Shown here: in pieces, positions 20,948 through 27,976 of the stretch
Layout: every line of letters starts with the position of its first letter
Numbering within the stretch: the first letter of the stretch is position 1
DNA from: a virus
Direction: 5' to 3' (one strand)
IMG/VR virus record: IMGVR_UViG_3300025668_000661
Span: 1 to 31,316 of that record
DNA: 31,316 nt
Made by a program: the position numbers and the translations under genes
The notes under the pieces: generated by a model
Told to the model about the DNA's origin: nothing
Database searches by the model: none
What the model saw: the letters and a program-made list of their open reading frames with translations, nothing else

Positions 20948-21346
20948 TTATGTTTTCTTTATAAAGTTACCATCAGCGTCTTCAATCCATTCTTCTTTTG
21001 GTGCAGGGGTAGTTTTTGAACGTGTTGTTGTCTTCTTAACCGGTGCTGGTTCGTCGTCAAATTCTGCAAGTTCTTTTTCCTCTGCTTTACTAAGAGCGGT
21101 AGCTGGCGGCATTACTGCTTTACGTGTAGGTTCATCGACCACTGTTCCTGAATTGTAAAAGTCTTGAATTACTTCTTCTCGCTTTTTAACAATTTTACCA
21201 CCAGGGCCAAGTTCGTCTCCACGTGCATTTACTTTAGCATTACCTACCGCAGGTGTCAACTCATTTCTTTTGATTAACATATCTAAATCAATTTGTTTGC
21301 CTTGCATTGTGCGATAGACTTTAGCTTGTTTGTTTTTCATTGCCAT
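20948..21346 (-). CDS. Conserved T4-like marine phage protein
   Basis: A 132-residue basic and acidic protein starting MAMKNKQAKVYRTMQGK. The segment VYRTMQGKQIDLDMLIKRNE and AVGNAKVNARGDELGPGG are strongly reminiscent of a conserved protein of marine T4-like phages. The second half is low-complexity (Lys/Pro/Thr-rich linker, then EEWIEDADGNFIKKT). No function is known to me. I choose ATG 21346, seven bases after AAGGAGA, over a TTG at 21364. A late-type promoter variant (ACTAAATA at 21372-21365) lies 13 bases before the leader, suggesting late expression and possibly a structural role. Confidence 0.85.
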   Translation of the reverse strand: MAMKNKQAKVYRTMQGKQIDLDMLIKRNELTPAVGNAKVNARGDELGPGGKIVKKREEVIQDFYNSGTVVDEPTRKAVMPPATALSKAEEKELAEFDDEPAPVKKTTTRSKTTPAPKEEWIEDADGNFIKKT

Positions 21347-21364
21347 TATATGTCTCCTTAGCAA

Positions 21365-21372
21365 TATTTAGT
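21365..21372 (-). promoter_or_regulatory. Late-promoter variant
   Basis: The minus strand reads ACTAAATATTG, differing from GATAAATA at the first two positions. Predicted +1 is 21359, giving a 13-base leader with AAGGAGA to ATG 21346. The same octamer with the same leader length occurs at 23389-23382. Confidence 0.4.
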
Positions 21373-22012
21373 TTTTAAAAATGTCAACTAATGACTTATT
21401 ATGTTTATATAAAAGTGTTTTGGCTTCTAAACTGTAACCTGGAATAGGATCTGGATTGCCAGGATATTTAGGTGTTTCTTCACAAATTATAAATTCTTTA
21501 ATTTTCTTTCTTTTTCTAACAATTTTATTCCATTTTGGTTTATTAGATTTTACTATATATCTAAATCCGGCAAATTGTTGCCCTGTCCATGTTTTATTAC
21601 TTAGTTCTACATATAAGTTATCAACCCTATCGTGAAACCAATCGATAATTGGTACTACACTTTCACAACGTAAAACTGGCTGGTATTTTCTAAAATCGCT
21701 GGTATTTGATATATGTAAGTAAACATGAGTTTGATTTAAATTCAACTTATCAAACAATTCATAATACGATTCTGCATCGTTTCTATCTACTTTTATATCA
21801 AGATGATATATTTTTTTAGTTAAACACGCATCGTATTCTTTTTTGTTGTCTTCCGTCGGCGGCGGAAAGTCACACGTAGGTGCTATATACAAATCTTTAT
21901 AACCATCCATTCTTATTGCAATACTGTGTTCGTATAAAGGAAGATTGCTAAGAACTGATGCAAAAGCAAGTTCTTTTCTATTTTGCTCTTGTCCTTCGAT
22001 TATCTCTATCAT
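21368..22012 (-). CDS. Hypothetical protein paired with the DnaE-like gene
   Basis: A 214-residue protein I cannot assign. It begins IEIIEGQEQNRKELAFASVL, has a TCDFPPP motif at about 47-53, a TxVYLHISNTSDFRKY segment in the middle, a DRVDNLYVELSNKTWTGQQ segment, a basic stretch (KSNKPKWNKIVRKRKKIKEF) and a C-terminal helix. There are no membrane segments. It is linked to the preceding DnaE-like gene by an ATGA overlap (22009-22012), so the two are probably translated together and may act together in replication. Confidence 0.82.
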   Translation of the reverse strand: MIEIIEGQEQNRKELAFASVLSNLPLYEHSIAIRMDGYKDLYIAPTCDFPPPTEDNKKEYDACLTKKIYHLDIKVDRNDAESYYELFDKLNLNQTHVYLHISNTSDFRKYQPVLRCESVVPIIDWFHDRVDNLYVELSNKTWTGQQFAGFRYIVKSNKPKWNKIVRKRKKIKEFIICEETPKYPGNPDPIPGYSLEAKTLLYKHNKSLVDIFKN

Positions 22013-22539
22013 CGTAAAAATTCATGCCAGTCTAAATCATATTTAATACTATTGATCTTATGTACACCTATTAAGTATAACACATAACTCGCTACAGAGC
22101 TACCTCTGCCAACTCCCCATACGATATTGTTTTCACGCATAAAGTCTACAAGATAGATCATATAGCGTAGTAAGTCTTTCATGCCACGTTCTCTAAAAGC
22201 ATCTAATTCTTGCCATATACGATCTCGTACATGCTGTGGACAGGGTGTTTCTGCTTTACCTAATACGTATTCATATACGTTAATGTCTTTGTATTCATCA
22301 GGCATAAACCATTCACCTTGACATACACCGTCAAAAGTCTTTTGATCTACGTCTAGTGGAATATACTTTTGTAGTTTGTCAAAGCCTTGCTCTTCCATAG
22401 CAGTATTGAACTTGTCTACATCGTCTGATTCTTCGCATAATACCACATGGCACTTGTCAACATGACCCGAATAGATCATGTCAACTAAGTCTTTGTTAGA
22501 AAATCGTGGGATACCGAGAGAGTCTGTTTTCATTAGCAT
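22009..22539 (-). CDS. DnaE-like fragment (DNA polymerase III alpha relative)
   Basis: This 176-residue protein ends in GVGRGSSVASYVLYLIGVHK and YDLDWHEFLR, the highly conserved segment of bacterial DnaE (GxGRGSxxxSLVxYxLxI, then FDLLFERFL) that lies directly before the catalytic PDFDID motif. The front, including EYVLGKAETPCPQHVRDRIWQELDAF, resembles the preceding DnaE finger region. The catalytic aspartates are not present, so it cannot be a polymerase on its own. Similar short DnaE-like proteins are annotated in marine T4-like phages. Start candidates are ATG 22539 and ATG 22533. A sigma-70 promoter puts +1 close to 22539, so the transcript may be leaderless. Confidence 0.85.
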   Translation of the reverse strand: MLMKTDSLGIPRFSNKDLVDMIYSGHVDKCHVVLCEESDDVDKFNTAMEEQGFDKLQKYIPLDVDQKTFDGVCQGEWFMPDEYKDINVYEYVLGKAETPCPQHVRDRIWQELDAFRERGMKDLLRYMIYLVDFMRENNIVWGVGRGSSVASYVLYLIGVHKINSIKYDLDWHEFLR

Positions 22540-22545
22540 ACATAT

Positions 22546-22574
22546 ATTTTAGCTTACTTTTATTAGGTTGTCAA
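22546..22574 (-). promoter_or_regulatory. Sigma-70 early promoter
   Basis: TTGACA (22574-22569), a 17-base spacer and TAAAAT (22551-22546) on the minus strand. Expected +1 is about 22539, at the start codon of the DnaE-like gene. It overlaps the end of the upstream 77-residue gene. Confidence 0.65.
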
Positions 22575-22782
22575 GATCATTATCATCATTTTGTTGAGAT
22601 AATTTTGCTTTACTGCGCTGACGTTCTTCTAATTCTAATTTATATGAATCCATTAAAAGCATCATTTGATGACGTACTGATTCGTCATGTGTCATAAAAT
22701 ACATTCCGTTGAGTTTGTATAATTTTTGTTCAATTTGATGATCTGTGTATTTATCTAACTTTTCAGCGTGAGGGTGTATCAA
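22549..22782 (-). CDS. Small helical hypothetical protein
   Basis: A 77-residue, Lys/Glu/Gln-rich, probably all-helical protein (IHPHAEKLDKYTDHQIEQKL, then YFMTHDESVRHQMMLLMDSY, and KLELEERQRS). I recognise the xYFMTxxxxxRxQxxLxxDSYKLEL pattern from a small conserved ORF of T4-like marine phages of unknown function. TTG at 22782 overlaps the upstream TGA (TTGA) and has GAGG about ten bases upstream; no ATG is available at this position. It is probably co-translated with the preceding fibre-like protein. Confidence 0.8.
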   Translation of the reverse strand: MIHPHAEKLDKYTDHQIEQKLYKLNGMYFMTHDESVRHQMMLLMDSYKLELEERQRSKAKLSQQNDDNDLDNLIKVS

Positions 22783-23363
22783 CTAAAAGCTGCCTCGTAA
22801 GATAAAAATACGTTAGCGCCACCATCATAAGAAAATGCTTTAATTAATTTACTATTGGCTGCTACTGCTCCTGTTTGTATAACATTACCAGTCCATGCAC
22901 CATTGCCATCAGTTTTTAGAGTACCTGCGTTTTCTGTTACGAATGTTACCGCACGATCACTTACACCATCACCATAAACTTGCACACGCATTTCACAATA
23001 GCGTCCGCTGTTTGGCCAATCAGTAAATGTTAGAGTAATATCACCTTCAGCTTTAATTACATGATGATGTCCGGCAGTTAAACTTATGTTTGCTGCTGAT
23101 AAAATCCCATTTGTAAAAGCACTTGTATCTGCTTTTTCTACAGACTGAGCAAGATTCACGTTTTTTTGTTCAAAATTATTGTCAAACTCGTTTGTTACAT
23201 CTAATCTTGCACGATTTCCTTGTAATGATTCGATCTCTAAAATAGCATTTCTAAAGTTTTCTTTAATAATGTTAAAATTGTCACGAAATCCTTGACTATC
23301 ATTATCCTGACCTGCTACTGGATATTCTTCGTCAATTGTTGTATACGTAATGTTACTTGCCAT
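22779..23363 (-). CDS. Fibre-like virion protein
   Basis: A 194-residue protein beginning ASNITYTTIDEEYPVAGQDN and SQGFRDNFNIIKENF, a pattern typical of structural proteins of T4-like cyanophages that carry an N-terminal virion-attachment motif (xxxGFRDNFxxIKxN). The remainder is a beta-rich domain with AGHHHVIKAEGDITLTF and YCEMRVQVYGDG, resembling a fibre tip or receptor-binding fold. ATG 23363 is preceded by GAGAGGAAAA. A late-promoter variant (ACTAAATA) is 13 bases before the leader start. Its exact place in the tail is unknown. Confidence 0.85.
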   Translation of the reverse strand: MASNITYTTIDEEYPVAGQDNDSQGFRDNFNIIKENFRNAILEIESLQGNRARLDVTNEFDNNFEQKNVNLAQSVEKADTSAFTNGILSAANISLTAGHHHVIKAEGDITLTFTDWPNSGRYCEMRVQVYGDGVSDRAVTFVTENAGTLKTDGNGAWTGNVIQTGAVAANSKLIKAFSYDGGANVFLSYEAAFS

Positions 23364-23376
23364 ATTTTTTTCCTCT

Positions 23377-23404
23377 CAATGTATTTAGTTTAGATTATAC
23401 ATTG
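23377..23404 (-). promoter_or_regulatory. Hairpin overlapping a late-promoter variant
   Basis: Arms CAATGTAT and ATACATTG (8 bp, perfect) enclose a 12-base loop between the 1299-residue gene's last codons and the next fibre gene. ACTAAATA (23389-23382) spans loop and right arm; its predicted +1 (23376) falls immediately after the hairpin and just before GAGAGG. Read-through mRNA has the hairpin, late-initiated mRNA does not. Confidence 0.45.
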
Positions 23405-26400
23405 TATTTGTAATTACTGAACAGAATATACTGTTCATTGCTGTTATTTAATGTACTATCAATAATATATCTATCAATTTCATAATCTATTTGATTAAAA
23501 TTAAAATTGGTGCTATTAATATAATTATCAATATTGTCTTTTACAAAGTTACCAGTACCTGGCTTGCAATATGCTAATGGTAATGCAAAAACATATTCTT
23601 CGCTTGGTGCTCCTACTTCTTGTTGAGTTCTCATCCATAAAGGTAAGAAACTGTTATCTGTGATAATTTGATCAAATTGTTCGCTATCGTTTGGTAACGA
23701 TGTTTGAATAGTTTTAAGTCTTTCTCTCATGTTACTAATGTTACATATATGTCTTAAAATATCTTTGTTTTGTCCAGCAAGTATACCTGTATTATCAGTA
23801 GTGATTGTATTTCCGTCTGGCCTATGTCTATAGCTACTGCTAGTTGTAACAATACTACTACTGTTTTCAGTTATAGTAACATCTAAGCCTGTGCGTAGCG
23901 TTATCGTAAAACTAATACCCAACGATGGAACATTTAAAATATCATTAACTCCGCTGCTGTCTTCTGATCTTAAAACAATATCTAAACTAGATGAACTACC
24001 TACAAATTTTATAGGATTGCCATCTCTGCCTGCCAAAGCGTATGACGCTGCACTTGTTATAATGTCTGCACTATTATCATCTAAAATTTCTAGTTTTACA
24101 CTATCAATTGTAATTGGACTACCATATTTTGTTTTAAAGTTTTGTTTAGTTTTACCTTTTTTACTATCGCCTTTATCTATTAACTCTATATAGACTACTT
24201 CATAAACAACATCGTTTTGTCCTCGTTCTTTTGCAATAGCAGTCTTAACATTTCCAAAATAAAAGTTTTTCTTTTTGTGATTCAATGCCGTAGCACCAAC
24301 GTATTCATTTATGTTTGTAGTTTGTATGCCTGCATATAATAAACTTTTTAGATTTTTTTGCACACCAAAATTTCCATCTGCTGGACGGTATATGTATTGA
24401 GGTGTAAAGATCTCAACATTATTGATAAATTCGTTAAAGTAATTTCTTTGTTGCTTTGGTAAAAACGGTTTCATTGAAATATTTGTATATAGATTATTAT
24501 CAGGATCTAGAATATTAAGTTCAAATGTTTTTACTGCAATCTTATCAGCAAATTTATCTTTTACTAATACAACAAATTCATATTTACTGTCAAATCTTGT
24601 TGTTCCGTTATCTATTGTTGTTTGGTTTGTGTCGTACAAAGTTAGACCTGGAACACCTGCTACACCAAACTGTTGTATGGCACCTGTAATTTCGCCAGTT
24701 TTTTGTAGAGTTATTCCTGTAGGTAGTTTTCCTTTTACAATTATATATTCTAGTCTACCTAATCCTGTAGTAGTTTCTGCTTCAACTCTTAGGGTACTAA
24801 TTCTGTTGGCTTGTAAATTTGGTAGAAGTCTATCTGTTTTCCATATTAATTGTGAGTCAATTTCGCCTTGTAAATCTAGTGTAAAGGTTTTACGGACACT
24901 TACAATTTCTTGATCGATTGTTCTAATACGTTCTACTATGTTTGATCCATTTGGTGCACCGATAGCAATTGTAGAGTCGTTAGCTAATGTTCTGATTAAA
25001 TTTGAATCTAATATAACCTTGTTAAAATTATAAGTTTTGCTTATATCTAAGTCACTGCTATCTTCTTTATAAAATAATTTTTTTATGTCAAGTCTGCGAT
25101 TAGTTGCGGCAGTTTCTGGCAATCTAAGAATAATTCTAGTCTGCGATTCGACTGTAATGTATGCATCACCTGAGACACTATTATCTGATAAGAATCCTTC
25201 AATTGCTCTTGTAATTGATTCAGCTAACGTTTCGCCTTGTATAGCACCTTCTACCTCTAGTGCAGCACCGTCTCCTGACTCTACAGTATATTCTAAGTAA
25301 GGATTAATACTAGTAATTTTATATTCTTCATTTGCATTATAATTAATGTATCTATTTGTATAAAACAATTTACTTTTTTCGTCTATAGAATCGACAAAGA
25401 AATAGTTGTCTCCATTTACACCTTCAGTATATAATTTTAAATTTTGTGCTTGAAATGTTGGAAATAATGGTTCTGTTAGAGAAATAACATCATATTCTGC
25501 ATTACTATTGTTTACATTTTTTACCACATACGATCTGTTTTCAATTGTAATATTTCTAGCTCTCAGTAATTCTAAATCTCCTTCGGGTAATTTTGCTACC
25601 CTAATTGAACTAATGCCTGCTCTAATATCGTAATTTATAAGAGCATTTACTTCTACTATTTCATCATCGCTTTCGCTGCGTTCTGCTCTAATAGTAAATT
25701 TAAATTCTTTTTCTGATACTGGCTGATAACCAACTCTTCCTGCAATCTCTCCATTACTTCCATCTAACTCTAGTCCTGGTGGCAAAATACTTTCGCTTCC
25801 ATCATTGTTAATTGGTTCTAAAATATAACTTACTGTACCTAATAAAAGATTTGGGTCATATACTTCCATCGGAAGTGTTATGTAATTGTTTGCACGTTTC
25901 TTTCCTAAATAACTATTTGTTAACCATGTCGGAGATCTCAAGTATGTTGCATCAGCATTAAACACACCACTAGCAGATTTCATAATGGTATTATCAGCAC
26001 GTACAAAATCGTCACCTACTACAAATATATTAAATTTTCTTTTTGTTGTATTAACACCGTCATTTACACTTACAAAGAATTGATAATTTCTATTTAATTT
26101 TTTTGGTTGTTTTGTAGCTACACCAAATTCATAATTTTGAGCATCAAACAAATAACTATCAAACCCATCGCCGTCGGGTATACCCCAGTCAATTGGATAA
26201 GCATCAAATACATTTGTATCATATCCAGCTTCTGCATCTGCATCTAAAGCAAGTAATGGATCTACAAAGCCAGTGATTTTACCACTTTTGCTTAAAGTTA
26301 ATCCTCCGGGTAATTCTCCGTCACCGTCTGCAATAAAAAATTCTAATTCTTGTCCTGCACGAGTATCGTTGTCTTTGGCTTCTATTTGAAAGTCAATATA

Positions 26401-27294
26401 TGCATTATCTAATATATATGTTGTAGGCTCGTTAGAAGTAGGAGCAGATAGACCTGCTTCGTAATCTAACATTACAAAAGCGCCCTCGTTTCTATCAAAT
26501 CGTTTTATATTGAAACGAGTTGTATTAGCAAAAGTTTCTATCCATAATTCGTCATCGGCAGGATTAAGCGGTTCGTTAAAACTTACAGTAAAATCTTGTG
26601 TTAAAAATAACCCAAATTCAGAATCATATTTTCTAATTACAGGAAAGAATCCAGTATCCGAATTACCTAGCTTCCACCAATAATCCACTGTTGCATTAGG
26701 TGGTTGTGCAAATTGAGCTGTAACTCTATTTCCATTGTTAAAGTCTACACTAAGAACTTTTGTATCTAATTCATACCATCTGTCTTTTAATATATAAAAT
26801 TTACTTTCACCGTTATTAAACGATGCTACTATTGATGTACTATAGCTTTCTAATGTAGTAGGCTTGCCATTTACAACAGAAACTTGTTGATCTACATATG
26901 TAGTTCCGTTCCAATATTTTATACCCCATACTGTATTTGCAGCATCTAACCAATAACGTCCACTTGGTTCCGGTCCAACTTTTAGGTCGCCTTCGGGTGT
27001 TATAAATTCAACATCGTCAGGTCCATTGATAAACATCTTGAATGTTCTATCAGCAATACCTTCGTTTGATGTTGCTCTAATACAAAATTCAAAAGAGCTG
27101 TAAACACTTACTTCAAACGGATTACCTGTTAAATTATTTTCTATTAATGATATTCCAGGCGGCAATGCTCCTGAAATTACCTTTGTTGTTACATCGTCTG
27201 GATTATCTAAAGGCAACGGAATGTCTAGTGATATTCTCTCTTGAAATTCTCCAAAGCTATGTCCAGATCCAACTGTCCATTCTGGTAATGCCAT
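23395..27294 (-). CDS. Large Ig-repeat tail or baseplate-associated structural protein
   Basis: The 1299-residue protein is the largest gene. It carries repeated Putative-Ig (He_PIG-like) modules with the signature LPxGhxLxxxGxIxG: LPPGISL near 44, LPGGLTLSKSGKITG near 325, LPPGLELDGSNGEIAG near 501 and LPTGITLQKTGEITG near 853. Between them are beta-rich domains. Comparable large proteins in T4-like cyanophages are annotated as virion structural proteins, with roles in tail fibres or host contact. No signal peptide or membrane segment is seen. ATG 27294 has GGGAG six bases upstream. Only one base separates it from the preceding fibre-like gene. Confidence 0.9.
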   Translation of the reverse strand: MALPEWTVGSGHSFGEFQERISLDIPLPLDNPDDVTTKVISGALPPGISLIENNLTGNPFEVSVYSSFEFCIRATSNEGIADRTFKMFINGPDDVEFITPEGDLKVGPEPSGRYWLDAANTVWGIKYWNGTTYVDQQVSVVNGKPTTLESYSTSIVASFNNGESKFYILKDRWYELDTKVLSVDFNNGNRVTAQFAQPPNATVDYWWKLGNSDTGFFPVIRKYDSEFGLFLTQDFTVSFNEPLNPADDELWIETFANTTRFNIKRFDRNEGAFVMLDYEAGLSAPTSNEPTTYILDNAYIDFQIEAKDNDTRAGQELEFFIADGDGELPGGLTLSKSGKITGFVDPLLALDADAEAGYDTNVFDAYPIDWGIPDGDGFDSYLFDAQNYEFGVATKQPKKLNRNYQFFVSVNDGVNTTKRKFNIFVVGDDFVRADNTIMKSASGVFNADATYLRSPTWLTNSYLGKKRANNYITLPMEVYDPNLLLGTVSYILEPINNDGSESILPPGLELDGSNGEIAGRVGYQPVSEKEFKFTIRAERSESDDEIVEVNALINYDIRAGISSIRVAKLPEGDLELLRARNITIENRSYVVKNVNNSNAEYDVISLTEPLFPTFQAQNLKLYTEGVNGDNYFFVDSIDEKSKLFYTNRYINYNANEEYKITSINPYLEYTVESGDGAALEVEGAIQGETLAESITRAIEGFLSDNSVSGDAYITVESQTRIILRLPETAATNRRLDIKKLFYKEDSSDLDISKTYNFNKVILDSNLIRTLANDSTIAIGAPNGSNIVERIRTIDQEIVSVRKTFTLDLQGEIDSQLIWKTDRLLPNLQANRISTLRVEAETTTGLGRLEYIIVKGKLPTGITLQKTGEITGAIQQFGVAGVPGLTLYDTNQTTIDNGTTRFDSKYEFVVLVKDKFADKIAVKTFELNILDPDNNLYTNISMKPFLPKQQRNYFNEFINNVEIFTPQYIYRPADGNFGVQKNLKSLLYAGIQTTNINEYVGATALNHKKKNFYFGNVKTAIAKERGQNDVVYEVVYIELIDKGDSKKGKTKQNFKTKYGSPITIDSVKLEILDDNSADIITSAASYALAGRDGNPIKFVGSSSSLDIVLRSEDSSGVNDILNVPSLGISFTITLRTGLDVTITENSSSIVTTSSSYRHRPDGNTITTDNTGILAGQNKDILRHICNISNMRERLKTIQTSLPNDSEQFDQIITDNSFLPLWMRTQQEVGAPSEEYVFALPLAYCKPGTGNFVKDNIDNYINSTNFNFNQIDYEIDRYIIDSTLNNSNEQYILFSNYKYNV

Positions 27295-27295
27295 A

Positions 27296-27949
27296 TTAGC
27301 TCCCTACTGCACCAAAGTCAACTACGCTCCTTGAGGGTTCGGTAATACTTCCTAAATCAACATCTGTATCATTTAAAATGAAATCAAATATGCTTGTTCT
27401 AACATCACTAAATGCTCCAAAGTCCCACCCAAATGCCTTTTCAAGTTCTACAACAGGAATGTTTAAATTTATTGTAGATAAATTAAAGATACCGTTATTA
27501 TTAGCATTTAGTTGTCCTGCTAATTGCGGCTGTGTTTCGTGTTGTAGTTTACTATCTATTATTATTTTATTAGGTGTTGTATTTCCATCAACACTAACTC
27601 TTGCAGCGTTTCTGCCATCCACATTTATAATAGAACCTGCACCACTAATTATACTAGTGTCAGCATTGTCTCTAAAAATAAATTGTCCTGCAAGACTACT
27701 AATTTCTACTTCGTTTTCGTTTTCGGTTAATGTAATGGCATTACCCGCTGTTAATGTTTTAAATGCTAATTCTTGTCCTGTTTGGACTTTAAAAATTTCA
27801 GCACCTACGCCTGTATTAATTGCGGTAGTGGATTCTGTACGTAAATCTAAATCATCAAAGTTTTCGTTTACTTTGATGAATGCTTCTCTTAAATCATCCC
27901 CTGTACCGTCATTAGCTACTAAGCCCACGTTTATAGTTTGTAATGGCAT
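27296..27949 (-). CDS. Fibre-like virion protein
   Basis: A 217-residue protein that begins TINVGLVANDGTGDDLREAF and continues IKVNENFDDL; this NVGxxxNDGTGDxLRxAFxKxNENF motif is a hallmark of many phage tail-fibre or baseplate-attached proteins. The rest is beta-rich with repeated short strands (TAGNAITLTENENEVEI, ISGAGSIINVDG), probably a trimeric fibre. The C-terminus is acidic. A perfect late promoter core (27976-27969) precedes ATG 27949 with CGGAG as RBS. It is the first gene of a unit with the 1299-residue protein. Confidence 0.88.
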   Translation of the reverse strand: MPLQTINVGLVANDGTGDDLREAFIKVNENFDDLDLRTESTTAINTGVGAEIFKVQTGQELAFKTLTAGNAITLTENENEVEISSLAGQFIFRDNADTSIISGAGSIINVDGRNAARVSVDGNTTPNKIIIDSKLQHETQPQLAGQLNANNNGIFNLSTINLNIPVVELEKAFGWDFGAFSDVRTSIFDFILNDTDVDLGSITEPSRSVVDFGAVGS

Positions 27950-27968
27950 GTTTCTACTCCGTTTTTAG

Positions 27969-27976
27969 TATTTATC
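27969..27976 (-). promoter_or_regulatory. T4-type late promoter
   Basis: GATAAATACTAAAAA on the minus strand, overlapping the TGA stop of the subtilase gene. Predicted +1 is 27963, giving a 14-base leader with CGGAG to ATG 27949. Confidence 0.75.

Noticed and set aside
22762-22772. GATAAATACAC late-promoter match near 22767
   Set aside because: It lies inside the 77-residue gene, encodes its conserved LDKYTD segment, and no gene starts at a suitable distance.
27378-27968. A long plus-strand open frame opposite the 217-residue fibre gene
   Set aside because: It is antisense to a well-supported fibre gene, has no RBS or family match, and reads as a typical shadow frame rich in Ser, Leu and Cys.
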